From positions 1 through 64,000 of the forward strand of contig JBAJNN010000010.1 in assembly GCA_036881905.1 (NCBI GenBank): DNA of 64,000 nt, in the 5' to 3' direction. The DNA comes from JBAJNN01 sp036881905 (lineage in GTDB: Bacteria; Pseudomonadota; Alphaproteobacteria; Rhizobiales; Im1). Shown here in pieces: positions 1 to 9,284 of this stretch. Both the position numbers and the translations under genes were made by a program. Under the pieces are notes generated by a model, which ran no database searches, was not told where the DNA came from, and was given only the letters and a program-made list of their open reading frames with translations. Every line of letters starts with the position of its first letter. The stretch's first letter is position 1.

Positions 1-141
1 ACCTCAGATCAGCGCGCCGCAGACCTGCGCGTGTGGATCCCCCTCTACAATTGGCATCGACCACACGGTGCAATAAAAGATCAAACCCCAATCAGTCGCC
101 TCGGCCTAAACAAGGACAACCTATTGAGGCTCCACAGCTAG
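1..141 (+). mobile_element. IS481-family transposase, C-terminal end (cut by window start)
   Basis: Frame 1 is open from the first base to TAG at 139-141. The end of the protein reads LYNWHRPHGAIKDQTPISRL, the typical tail of the DDE integrase-core transposases of the IS481 family (Y-N-x-x-R-P-H-x-A followed by P-I-S-R). Only the last 46 codons lie in the window, so integrity of the element cannot be judged. No clear terminal inverted repeat was recognised downstream. It abuts a region of broken genes, consistent with insertion-driven decay. Confidence 0.8.
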
Positions 142-192
142 GGTATTCGCGGGCGAAGACTACGAATTTTTCGGAACCCTGCTGATTCGCCT

Positions 193-915
193 GTGCCTTT
201 CTCACATTGCCGAGAGCGGAGAGGCGGGTTGTATCTGAACGGGATTGAACTTCGAGGATTTTCCCGCGGAGACGATATCCCGCTTTTTTGCCGGCTCGAG
301 ACCATTGCCGATGCCAGTGCGCCAGCCTGGAGATTCGAAGCTCATCTAGTCCCTATGGCAAGTGCCGAAGAAAATCATCGACGGTTGTTTTCCAAAATAT
401 TCATACGACAACGACCAGGAACGTTACCCTGGGGTCAGGATCTACTAATATGATTGAAATGGTGTACGGCCATTGGCCCCGAATACGAGGAGTGAAGGCA
501 CGGGAAATGCCGGCATTTTCAAGTCTTTCACGACAAAGTCGCTTGGAGCCGACGGCCCACATCCTTAAAGGCCCCGAAACGGCTGCAATCTGCGGCGTCG
601 AACCGCTTGGCCGATGAAAACCATCGACCATCACGCTTCTCCTTGCATTTTTTTGCCGTTTCAGGCACCATTTCGATCATATTAATAGATCCTGACCCTG
701 GTTTCCGCGAGGGGTGGACCCTATCTTATCATCTGGCTTACTGGATCGCCGCCGAGTTCCCCCATGTCGGCGAAAAGATGCTACAGGCGGCATCGAAAAT
801 CGCCTCGGGAGTGGATAACCCGTTCTTTTTCAACAAGGAACTCGGATTCGAGACACTCGAGCCGATTCCCCTCCCCTTTCGCGAGAAATTCCGAAAAATC
901 CTGACCACGGGGTAA
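193..915 (+). pseudogene. Unknown protein gene interrupted by a MITE
   Basis: Frame 1 is open before the MITE (193-431) and, in the same frame, after it (699-915). The flanks read like protein rather than noise, for example HLAYWIAAEFPHVGEKMLQA after the element and RGDDIPLFCRLETIADASAP before it. The MITE itself contains stop codons, so the host frame is disrupted. I do not recognise the family. It lies directly upstream of an MFS gene and a flavin halogenase gene that are also broken, so it may be the remains of another enzyme of the same locus (inference). It could also be two unrelated fragments. Confidence 0.35.
432..698. repeat. MITE-like element, copy 1 (267 bp)
   Basis: The ends form long imperfect terminal inverted repeats. 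The left end begins GGGTCAGGATCTACTAATAT and the right end, read in reverse complement, begins GGGTCAGGATCTATTAATAT; the match continues to GATYGAAATGGTG. A related copy lies at 26361-26633, with similar ends and similar interior (GCCGGCATTTTCAAGTC in both). No transposase is encoded, so this is a non-autonomous element. Small open frames on either strand inside it are by-products. The target duplication could not be fixed by eye. Confidence 0.8.
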
Positions 916-957
916 TTTGGTTCCACCACGGTTGCGAATGGAATTCCAAATGCGCGA

Positions 958-2088
958 ATGGTCCTTGTCGTCAGCGCGCTGAATCAGTTCGCAGGGCCGT
1001 TGACCAGTATTGTTCTTCCGACGCTGGCGATAGTCCGTCATGGGCCGCAGGGGGCGTCTTGATATGGATCGCTTATTCTGCCGGCCCTTCCATTGGGCGG
1101 CGTGCTCGTAGCCTATCTAGACCGTCGCATGGACGGGCTTGAGGCCATCTTCGTCTCGGAAGTCGTGAGAGCATTCGCGCTGATCCCGATCGTTATTTTC
1201 ACAAGCTCCCCGCTGTTTCTGCTCTGTGTGACCCAATTCGTCATATCGCTTTTGGAAACCGTCTATCACCCCAATCGCTATTCCTTCATTAACCAGACAT
1301 TCACCGAAGGCAAGCGTAAGGCGGGATTCATCGCGCGTCTCCAAACCTTCGATTCGATTGCGGGAACGGTGGGGCCGGTTCTCTCCGGCTTAATGATCCT
1401 GGCGTTTGCCTTCCAAATCCGCGTTATTCTCGACATCGTCACATATGTCGCAAGCGCGGTCTACTGGTACCGACGGAGCAGAGACCAACCGGCGACGTCC
1501 CGCTCGGAAACCGGCCTGGCCGCCGGCTACAAGGCGTTGCGCAACAACCGTGCGGTGCTCAACGTCAACATTGCCCGCACGCTGGGCAGCGCCCTCGCCT
1601 ATGGGCTGGCCGCGGGATCGATGGCGGCCGGAATCGCAGCCGGCGGCTATGGTCTATCCGCATATATAAGGCGCTCGCAATCGGAAAGCCTGAAACCCGT
1701 CATAAGGCTGGCGGCTTTGGCGGTTCTGACCACCGGCTTCGCGACGCTGCCCGCAATCCGGCACGGAGGCGTTGAGCTGATCGGCATCATGATCGCTGCA
1801 AGCCTGCTCGGCATCGTGGCCGCCGCCGCGCGCACTGCTTGCATCATGGTCGGCCAACAGGTCACGCCCGCCTCTATTTTGCACCTGGTCATGGCTGCCG
1901 GAGACAGTATCATGCGAATCGTCTCCGCCGCATTCGCCCTGGCCATGGGGTTGCTTGTGAGTCTGTACGGCGATAGCGCTCCGGCCTTGTTCGGCATCCT
2001 GGCGGCTGCATCCGCAAGTTCCATCGCCGGCCTTGCCATCCTTGCCCATGTCGAACGCCGGTATCTGCGGGATACATCCGATCATTGA
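958..2088 (+). pseudogene. MFS transporter gene with in-frame TGA
   Basis: The frame from ATG 958 is MFS-like: the first helix segment (SALNQFAGPLTSIVLPTLAI) is followed by a TGA at 1060-1062, after which the same frame continues for 342 codons with hydrophobic segments and a DRR loop (LVAYLDRRMDG) typical of the major facilitator superfamily. A single TGG to TGA change would explain it. About 376 residues in total, slightly short for the family. A second defect, such as a small deletion around residues 190-200, is possible. It precedes the halogenase gene by 68 bp on the same strand and could have exported a halogenated product (inference). Re-initiation within the frame cannot be excluded but would lose the first helices. 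Confidence 0.6.
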
Positions 2089-2156
2089 AAACAAGCCCGT
2101 AATCAACCCCTCCTCGGCAACCTGCACCCCACAATCCTCAAAGGATAATAAACGGC

Positions 2157-3077
2157 ATGGACTTGCGAAGGATCCGAAAAATTGTCGTTGTGGGCGGAGG
2201 AACCGCTGGTTGGCTGTCCAGCTTTTTCATGAGGGCACTCTTTCCAACCGCGGAAATCGCCGTTCTCGATTCGTCGAGTCTCGGCATTTTGGGAGCAGGG
2301 GAGGGAACTTTTCGGAATTTTCCCTATTTCCTTGAGCGGTTCGACATTCCCGAACCGCCTTTCATGTCGGAAACATCCGCGACGCTGATAACGCGATCCG
2401 TTGCGATGCGATCGGGCTGGATGTGGATGATCCCTACCGCCGACCGGCTGGGTTGCGGTTACGTCTACAGCGACGCCTACGCCAACGAATCCATGATACA
2501 ATGCGAATTGGAGGAATTCTTCAACCGAAGAATCGAACTTGGCGGGCTCATCCATATGAAGTCCGGCTGTTTGAACCGGGTTTGGATCGGAAATTGCATG
2601 GCGGTCGGACTTGCGGCCGGGTTTGTGGAACCCTTGGAAGCCACTTCAATCGGCCAGAGCATCGCGCAATTGGACGAGTTCTTAAGAGTTGCCGGCGAGA
2701 CGGGCGGTGTGGTGAGCGAAACCCAAGCGCACCTATTTAATCACGGGAATAGCCAGTCATTCGAGTTGGTTCGTGACTTTCTGGCGATGCACTCTCCGTC
2801 CAAACGGCGGGACTCGGCTTTCTGGCGCGACCAAGCCGAACGCCGGCTCCCACCAAGGGGGAGCGAACTGGTCGCCATCTATCGGGAACGCTTCCCCCGA
2901 TATGCCGATTTCGGCCTGCACACGGACAGGCCGCAAATCCATTTTCAGATATTCAGCATTGCCTCCATTGCTCATGCTCTGAGGTTGCTCAGCCGGGAGA
3001 CGGCCCAAATGGAGATCGACCCGCTCACCGACAGTGCTCGCCGGACGCTAGAGCGGCTCGCATGGCTGTCTTGTTGA
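2157..3077 (+). pseudogene. Flavin-dependent tryptophan-halogenase-like gene with internal deletion
   Basis: The N-terminus has the FAD-binding GGGTAGW motif (residues 13-19) and the GEGTF segment near residue 48. Around residue 78 the sequence FMSETSATL jumps to SVAMRSGWMWMIP, the family's W-x-W-x-I-P region, which in full-length enzymes lies roughly 190 residues later. The C-terminal part (GFVEPLEATSI) is well preserved. The protein has 306 residues against about 500 for the family. The lost block begins just where the catalytic lysine (Lys79 in PrnA) should be, so halogenation is very unlikely. The frame is intact, so the deletion was a multiple of three or was selected for being so. An SD-like AAAGGAT lies upstream. 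It is the last gene of the decayed locus starting at 193. Confidence 0.8.
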
Positions 3078-3196
3078 AAGAAGGCTTCGGTTGCGGCGGC
3101 GACGCCGTAAACGGAAACAACCGCATTCACACCATAACGCCCCCGGTTGAACAGACCGGCTTGACGACCGACATCGGCTTATACTCCGGCTTTTAG
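3062..3196 (+). CDS. Possible 44-residue peptide overlapping the halogenase end
   Basis: An ATG at 3062 overlaps the last codons of the halogenase frame and runs to TAG at 3194-3196. The peptide is glycine- and threonine-rich (KEGFGCGGDAVNGNNRIHTI) with a single cysteine. It resembles no family I know. It may be a chance frame, a fragment of a larger lost gene, or a small peptide tied to the halogenase. The rest of the gap to the next gene (3197-3401) shows nothing I can name. Confidence 0.2.
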   Translation: MAVLLKEGFGCGGDAVNGNNRIHTITPPVEQTGLTTDIGLYSGF

Positions 3197-3401
3197 AGTG
3201 CGGCGGAGGGCATCCAGACCGGGCTGTTGTGGCCGTGGCATACAGGTGGACGCCTCTGGAAACCTAAAATTTTGGATGTGAGTAGCAAGGAGATGGCGTT
3301 TCGAGAAGCGGAGTTAACTCAGTGTGTTAATGAGCATCAAAGACAAAGCCTATCGACGATGCGAATAGCGCCGAAATCGAGGCTTCCGGAGGTGTCCAGG
3401 T

Positions 3402-4139
3402 TCAAAATGGCCGGATCACATTGCCCGAGTAGAAGAGCGACCCCAGCCCCATGGTAAAAATCAGTTCACCGGCAATGGCGTGCACCAAAACCGCTTCGAT
3501 AAAATTACGACGTATTTCATAAATCCAGGCGCAAACCAGCCCGCCGGCGAATGTCACGGCGATAACGGTCCAGTTCCAATACATGAGATGGGCCAGGGAA
3601 AACAGTGCGGCGTTGAGAACGATCCCGATTTTTGGCCCCGGCTGCAGCGATCCGTAGCGGCGAAAGAACAACACACGAAAGATAAGCTCCTGCGGCAGCG
3701 CCGACATAACCGGGTAAAGAATCAGAATGAGCGCGAGAAACCACGGATTATGCAACGCCAGGAACAGGAATCCTTGAGGATTCAAAAGCCTTGTCAGCCC
3801 CGCGGTCATGACCGCCGCGATCAGTGTGAACGCCCCCAAAAGCGGCCAATCCACACCGCGCGAGCCGCAAGCGAGATCACGCCAGTCAAAGCCGTCGGTT
3901 CCGTGCAGAAGGGCAACGCCGACGGCCGTCATGGTGAACAGCATCGGGAACATCAGCACTGGCGGCAACACCATTGCCATAATCAATGGCGCCGCCAGAT
4001 AAAGCCCGATGAATTCGCCTAGCAGCCGCAAAGAGCCCCTTCGTTTTCTTTTCAAGCCCGGCGGTTCTTCACGGCATTTATGCGCAACCGAAAGCAGGTT
4101 TTTGGCCCGATCACAGCGTTCCCAATCATAAAAAAACAC
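3402..4139 (-). CDS. CPBP family intramembrane metalloprotease
   Basis: A membrane protein of 245 residues with six or more hydrophobic segments. It has the CAAX-protease/bacteriocin-processing (ABI, CPBP) motifs in order: QELIFR near residue 170 (family E-E-x-x-x-R, here Q-E), SLAHLMYWNW and VLVHAIAGELIF, with the metal-binding histidines kept. Members cleave peptides within the membrane; targets are unknown in most bacteria. The start is uncertain: the longest frame begins with GTG at 4139 just after an AT-rich stretch (4140-4180), and the first 35 residues are charged and cytosolic. No partner gene is adjacent. Substitution of the first Glu by Gln also occurs elsewhere in the family, so activity is not excluded. 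Confidence 0.75.
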   Translation of the reverse strand: MFFYDWERCDRAKNLLSVAHKCREEPPGLKRKRRGSLRLLGEFIGLYLAAPLIMAMVLPPVLMFPMLFTMTAVGVALLHGTDGFDWRDLACGSRGVDWPLLGAFTLIAAVMTAGLTRLLNPQGFLFLALHNPWFLALILILYPVMSALPQELIFRVLFFRRYGSLQPGPKIGIVLNAALFSLAHLMYWNWTVIAVTFAGGLVCAWIYEIRRNFIEAVLVHAIAGELIFTMGLGSLFYSGNVIRPF

Positions 4140-4241
4140 ATTTTATACCTTATATAACACGTTTTAAAATTTTAAAAAGCCTCCCAGTTTATGGCTTTGC
4201 GAAACGACGAGCCGCCCAAGATTACTGTTTAAAGGGTAGGG

Positions 4242-7200
4242 TTAAATTGCTTGGGCCGAGTCTCCTCGAAGTGTATTCGTGGCGCTGGATTTCTTGTCCG
4301 CCTGCGTTTTCAGTTGGCTGGGAAGAGGCTTTATGTTTGCGCTTTGCGCAGTTTTTCGCGCCGGCGGCTTTTGAGTGCTCGTTTCTGCGCTAACAAACCG
4401 TCCGCTTCCCAGCATGTCGACAACCTGGCTTGCGCTCAAGGGGCGGTAGAGATGGTTACCTTGAGCAAAGTCGCAGCGCATTCGGTCAAGCTGCGTCAGC
4501 TGCCATGCGTTTTCCACATCTCGCGCCATGATTTTCATGTCGAGTTTATGAGCCAGCATGATGACCGCATCAAAGATTGCCTCCGGCGCTTTTTCCCCGA
4601 CATTCGGCGCCAAGAGAGGATGGGCCACTCTGACAGCATCGAACGGCAGGCGCGACAAGGTCACCAGAGCAGAGCGGCCGGCGCCGAAATCGTCGCAGAC
4701 GATACCAATATCGAGCGCGCGCAACCGCTCGACAATGCACAAAGTCAGTTCCGGATTGCGCATGAATACGGACTCGGAGATCGAGAGTTTGAGCGAACCC
4801 GTCATCAGCTCTTCGCGCTCGAGAACGGCCTTGACCTCATCAACCAGATCGCGATTTACGACCTCCTGGGACAGCAGGCCGACGGTGATGAACAGCGGAC
4901 TGTCCGGACGATAGGCCCGCTGCCAAATGCCAAGCTGGCGAGCCGCTTGGGTCAGAGTATAAAGGCTCAGTTCAACAACGCTTCCGGTCTCCTCGGCCAG
5001 TTCGATCAGGGGCCGCGAGGCCAGTGGGGCATGACCGTCGCGAGGCCAGCATGGTCGGGCATCGAACCCGGCGATTTTCATGTCGCTTAAACGCATAACC
5101 GGTTGATAAACAAGATCGATTTTCTCATCCTCAAGGGCTTGATGTAAATTCGGTTTCACCGTGCCGCGCCCCTTGGCCGGCTTGTGGATATCAGGTTTGA
5201 ACACGGCAATGCCCTTGCCGGATTTCTTGGCCTCGCAAAGGGCAAGACCGGCCTCTTCGAGCAGCTCTTGCGCCGAGTGCGTTCGCGTGTGCAAGGTCGC
5301 CGCGCCGATGCTGGCGGTCAAGGAAATATCGCCTGAGCGCAGCGCAATAGGCTGGGCAATGATGCGGCGAATCTCATCGAGACAGGTCTCAATGGGCCTG
5401 CCTGTTCTTTGCGGGTTGGTGATTACTCCAAACCGGTCTCCGCGCAAACGGGTCAGCGTATCGCAAGGATCGAGATGCGCGCGCAAACGGCGCGCCAGCA
5501 TGAGCAGGATGGTGTCGCCCGCGGCACAGCCGAGCCTCTCATTGACCCCTTTGAACCGGTCCAGATCGACAACCAAAACCGTCACGACGGAATTGCCGTC
5601 GGCGCATGCCCCTTTGATGGCGCATTGCAACCGGTCGGCGAACAAGACGTGATTGGGCAGGTCGGAGACGCAATCATGGACCGCATCGAACAAAATCTGT
5701 TCGTGTACCCGCCTGGCCTGCGTGATCTCGCTTAAGATTCCTATGCATCGCACGGCCCGCTTTTCACCGTCGGGCAAGACATAGGCGCGAAGGTGGTGCC
5801 ATAGATAATCGCCATCGGCGTCACGCAAGCGAAAATCACAGCTGAAAGCCCCTCGCGCGCGTCGAACCGCTTTTTCCACCGATGACGCATAGGTTGCCCG
5901 GTCCGCGGGATGGATCAAGTCAAGCCAGAGCTTGTGGCCATCACGGGCCATCGTGCCCGGCTTAAGGCCAAGAACACGTTCAAGGCCACCGCCGACGCGT
6001 AAGCGGCCCCGGCTTTCATTCCAGTCCCACACGCTCTGCCTGGTGGCAGCGAGGGCGAGGGCACAGCGGTTGTTGTCTTCAAAAAAGCGGCTGTTGATCA
6101 CCTCCCGATCGAAGGCCAAGCGGATAAGAGTGAGCGCCATGGCCACCAGCACCAGCACCAGCCCGCAGTCCAGAAGCGGGATCATGACCGGGTCGCTGCC
6201 CCACCCCGCCGCCGCTGTCATGGCGCACAGCGCCCAAACCGTCAGCAGGCCCCAAAAGGCCAGTGTGGCCTGCGCGCGCAGCACCCCGCGCCGATGCAAA
6301 ATCAGGATGACGACACTTCCCCCCATCGTGGTTGCGACCATGAGCAAGCGCGCGATACCCGACGCGACCGCCGGGTTAAACCAGCCATAGGCCGAAAGCA
6401 GAAGCGCCGCGGCGAACAGCCCGATCGTCGCCTGACCCGCCCGGCGCATGCGCCGGGCGGGATTGGCAAAGCTGTAAAGGCAAGCCAGAGCGCCGGCGGT
6501 GAGCAACCCTTCGGCAATGGCCTCCCACCGTCCCTGTGTTTCAAGCGCGGCATCGGCAAATCCCGTTAACTGGATGAAATGAGCGAAACTCGCCCAGATG
6601 AAGCCAATGGCGCCGACAGCCAGGAGTGCCGCCGCCAAAAACGCCGCCTCGGCCCGTATGGTCACAAGGCCAATGATAAAAACAGCGATCAGTAGCGAAA
6701 TGCCGAGCACAACACCATGGAAAAAGGAGCCCCGACGGCTTTGTGCATCGTAAGCGGAACGTCGCCACAGGGAAAGGCCGGAAATGTCGGGACCGGCGAG
6801 TTCGAGAACATAGGTCCGCGTTTCTCCGGGGCCTATTCTCAGAGCGAAAGCATCCATGGTGATTTCGTGCAAATCCAACCGGGTCGGCTTCGGTTCTTCT
6901 CTGAGCGTCAGAATTTGCCTTGCGACATGGCGAGGCCAGAGAACCCCTGAGCCGACGAACCCTTTTCGCTTCGCGCCCAGCACAAAATCGTGACTGCCGG
7001 AATCGGGGTTGTGCAGAGTGAAAATGGCCCAGTGATGCACTGCCCCGTCACGACTCGCCGACACGTCTACCGAGTATTTGTCCAGGCGTTGGCTGGCCGG
7101 GATCTCCACGGAGATTTGCTTATCGGTGGTGTGCACAAGGTCGACGACGCCCCCAAGGTCTACATTGGCGGCGTCGAAATGCGTCGAAACGATAGTGCGC

Positions 7201-7277
7201 GCCCGCGCTTCGTCCTTCGCGCCCATAACGACGAGACCCGCAAGAACAAGACCGACGGCAGAACGAACCAGGGGCAT
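4242..7277 (-). CDS. Membrane sensor protein with degenerate GGDEF and EAL domains
   Basis: About 1011 residues. Order: signal peptide (1-28), periplasmic beta-rich region like 7TMR-DISM extracellular domains (to about 185), seven transmembrane helices (about 190-395), a PAS/PAC domain (about 410-530), GGDEF-type domain (about 540-700), EAL-type domain (about 715-950), and a basic, polar tail. The GGDEF signature is RGDRF and the EAL signature is FDA; the Asn of the EAL metal site and the K-I-D motif are also replaced, while DDFGAGRSAL and the QG near the end remain. It is therefore probably not a working cyclase or phosphodiesterase, but may sense a ligand or scaffold other proteins (inference). 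I chose ATG 7277, which gives a clean signal peptide; an upstream TTG (7292) is possible. A single-gene unit divergent from cstA. Confidence 0.85.
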   Translation of the reverse strand: MPLVRSAVGLVLAGLVVMGAKDEARARTIVSTHFDAANVDLGGVVDLVHTTDKQISVEIPASQRLDKYSVDVSASRDGAVHHWAIFTLHNPDSGSHDFVLGAKRKGFVGSGVLWPRHVARQILTLREEPKPTRLDLHEITMDAFALRIGPGETRTYVLELAGPDISGLSLWRRSAYDAQSRRGSFFHGVVLGISLLIAVFIIGLVTIRAEAAFLAAALLAVGAIGFIWASFAHFIQLTGFADAALETQGRWEAIAEGLLTAGALACLYSFANPARRMRRAGQATIGLFAAALLLSAYGWFNPAVASGIARLLMVATTMGGSVVILILHRRGVLRAQATLAFWGLLTVWALCAMTAAAGWGSDPVMIPLLDCGLVLVLVAMALTLIRLAFDREVINSRFFEDNNRCALALAATRQSVWDWNESRGRLRVGGGLERVLGLKPGTMARDGHKLWLDLIHPADRATYASSVEKAVRRARGAFSCDFRLRDADGDYLWHHLRAYVLPDGEKRAVRCIGILSEITQARRVHEQILFDAVHDCVSDLPNHVLFADRLQCAIKGACADGNSVVTVLVVDLDRFKGVNERLGCAAGDTILLMLARRLRAHLDPCDTLTRLRGDRFGVITNPQRTGRPIETCLDEIRRIIAQPIALRSGDISLTASIGAATLHTRTHSAQELLEEAGLALCEAKKSGKGIAVFKPDIHKPAKGRGTVKPNLHQALEDEKIDLVYQPVMRLSDMKIAGFDARPCWPRDGHAPLASRPLIELAEETGSVVELSLYTLTQAARQLGIWQRAYRPDSPLFITVGLLSQEVVNRDLVDEVKAVLEREELMTGSLKLSISESVFMRNPELTLCIVERLRALDIGIVCDDFGAGRSALVTLSRLPFDAVRVAHPLLAPNVGEKAPEAIFDAVIMLAHKLDMKIMARDVENAWQLTQLDRMRCDFAQGNHLYRPLSASQVVDMLGSGRFVSAETSTQKPPARKTAQSANIKPLPSQLKTQADKKSSATNTLRGDSAQAI

Positions 7278-7588
7278 ATTTTCACTTTCCAACCTTCATG
7301 ATTTCAACCGGATACAACGTTCAAGAGGAGATATTGCGGCCCGGAGAATAACAGACATGGCCCCCGGTAAACCGCCAGAGGCCGAATGCCCTGCTTCCCG
7401 TCCAGTATGGCAAATAACACATGATCGCGCCATACCTTATTGTGTTCTTGGGGAATGCCCGCGCACACGCTCCCCGAAACAGCCCGATACCGCCGCGGTC
7501 CGCGCAAATGGCAGCCGACCGCCGGACCGGCAAACCATTTGTGTCGCACGGCGTGAAACTTCACTCGGGGTGAGCGCATTCACAAGTC
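7278..7588. other. Divergent intergenic region
   Basis: About 310 bp between the GGDEF-EAL gene and the cstA promoter. No gene, repeat or convincing operator is visible. The part next to 7277 must hold the promoter of the leftward gene; I could not pick a clear pair of boxes. Confidence 0.4.
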
Positions 7589-7617
7589 TTGACAACGCTT
7601 CAACTGACTTCTATGAT
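7589..7617 (+). promoter_or_regulatory. Sigma-70-type promoter of cstA
   Basis: Perfect -35 box TTGACA (7589-7594), a 17-bp spacer, and TATGAT (7612-7617) as -10. It lies about 87 bp upstream of the cstA ATG, giving a leader of about 80 nt. It is the best promoter match in the window. Confidence 0.7.
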
Positions 7618-7703
7618 AAGCTTCGCGAAAAAAGAGTTTGAGGATACGGTCCTGACGGTCCAGTCACGATGGGTCGCCAGGCCATGGAGGAGATTGAGAC
7701 GAC

Positions 7704-9128
7704 ATGATCGCTTTCCTCGCGGGACTGGCTCTGTTGGCCATCGGTTATTTCGTTTATGGCCGCTTCGTGGAAAAAATCTTTGGAATACACACCCATTCAA
7801 CCCCGGCTAGTGAATATTACGATGGTGTCGATTATGTTCCCCTGAGCATGCCCAAAAACGCCATGATTCATCTCTTAAACATTGCCGGAACGGGCCCGGT
7901 TTTCGGCCCCATAATGGGCGCTTTGTTCGGGCCGGCGGCTTTTATACTGATCCCCGTAGGCAATATTATCGGCGGCGCCGTTCATGATTTTTTCATAGGC
8001 ATGATTTCCCTGCGCAATAAAGGCGCTCACATGCCGCAATTGGCGGGCTATTTTCTCGGGAAGCCCATGAAGCACATTGTCAATGTGTTCGCGGTCATTT
8101 TGTTGATTCTGCTGGGAACTGTTTTCGTGCGCAGCCCGGCCGATCTGCTGGTCAAACTGTTCGGCGGCCAGTCCCTTTATTGGGGCCTGGCGATTTATCT
8201 CTACTACGCCGTTGCGACTGTTTTGCCCATCGACAAGTTCATAGCGCGTATCTATCCCTATTTCGGCTGTTTGCTTCTCTTCAGCGCCGTTGCGATATTT
8301 TTTGGCATCCTGATCAAATACCCGCAACTGTTTCCAGAGTTTACGATCAAAAACCTGCATCCTGAAAATCTGCCCATTTTCCCAATGTTTTTCATGACGG
8401 TAACATGCGGGTTGCTCTCAGGCTTTCATGCCACACAAGCCCCGATCATCTCCAGAACCCTGCAAAATGAGAATCAGGGCCGGAAAATTTTTTACGGCAT
8501 GATGGTGCTGGAAGGATTCATCGCCATGGTCTGGGCTGGCGCCGCCATGATCGTCTACAACAAGGCCGGTATTTTCAATATTGGCCATTTTGGCGGGCCC
8601 GCCGGCATCGTGGACGAAATATCCATGGATATTTTCGGGTCCGTCATAGGATCTGTCGTCGTTCTGGGCGTTATCGTCCTGCCGATCACTTCGGGGGATA
8701 CGTCTTTTAGAGGCCTGCGCATGATCCTCGCCGATTATATGGGGCTGAAGCAAGCCAGGATTTCAAATCGTTTTTTAATCGTAATCCCAATGTTTCTCTT
8801 ATCGATCATCCTGTTTTTTGTCGATTTTAATGTTTTGTGGCGGTATTTTTCATGGGCCAATCAAACGACCGGCACCATCAGCCTGTTTATCGCTTCGGGA
8901 TATCTGTTCATCAAGAAAAAAAATTACTGGGTCACCCTGATTCCGGCGGTTTTCATGCTTATGGCCACAACCTCTTATCTCGGCAATGCGAAAATAGGGT
9001 TTGGCCTGGAGTGGCCGCAAGCCTACATTTGGGGGGGCTTGACGAGTTTCGCCCTTCTGACGCTCTTCTTATGGCGCAGCTTGCGGGCCAGAAGACGCAA
9101 TATGCCGACCGACCACATCTTGAATTGA
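7704..9128 (+). CDS. cstA: CstA-family carrier (carbon starvation protein)
   Basis: A 474-residue inner-membrane protein with about 13 hydrophobic segments and the CstA signature region in the N-terminal half: residues 45-100 hold MPKNAMIHLLNIAGTGPVFG and VGNIIGGAVHDFF, and HATQAP follows near residue 245. The family carries peptides or pyruvate with protons (CstA, BtsT). This is the short form of the family (E. coli CstA is about 700 residues), lacking the C-terminal extension. A strong SD (GGAGGAGA) precedes ATG 7704. Preceded by a consensus promoter. Codon use is more AT-rich than neighbouring genes, a possible sign of transfer. The substrate is not determinable from sequence. Confidence 0.85.
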   Translation: MIAFLAGLALLAIGYFVYGRFVEKIFGIHTHSTPASEYYDGVDYVPLSMPKNAMIHLLNIAGTGPVFGPIMGALFGPAAFILIPVGNIIGGAVHDFFIGMISLRNKGAHMPQLAGYFLGKPMKHIVNVFAVILLILLGTVFVRSPADLLVKLFGGQSLYWGLAIYLYYAVATVLPIDKFIARIYPYFGCLLLFSAVAIFFGILIKYPQLFPEFTIKNLHPENLPIFPMFFMTVTCGLLSGFHATQAPIISRTLQNENQGRKIFYGMMVLEGFIAMVWAGAAMIVYNKAGIFNIGHFGGPAGIVDEISMDIFGSVIGSVVVLGVIVLPITSGDTSFRGLRMILADYMGLKQARISNRFLIVIPMFLLSIILFFVDFNVLWRYFSWANQTTGTISLFIASGYLFIKKKNYWVTLIPAVFMLMATTSYLGNAKIGFGLEWPQAYIWGGLTSFALLTLFLWRSLRARRRNMPTDHILN

Positions 9129-9284
9129 AGAACCGGTGTCGTTCAGGTCAATAAACCTGACCGCAGGCTTGAAAAATCCGCTCTCATAAAGGGGTGAAAT
9201 GGATGAAGCAACGCCTTGAATGTCGGTTGCGCAAGCCGGAATGTCGCGCATCGCCAATTTGGCGGTGTGTTCCCGAGCCATTTC

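Noticed and set aside
401..634. Small proteins encoded inside the MITE copies
   Set aside because: They lie within inverted-repeat elements, differ between copies by indels, and such hypothetical proteins are a common annotation artefact of this repeat type.
1060..1062. TGA read as tryptophan (genetic code change)
   Set aside because: TGA ends many intact genes here, including the ATGA overlaps of the N-N operon, and other genes lack in-frame TGA. A nonsense mutation is simpler.
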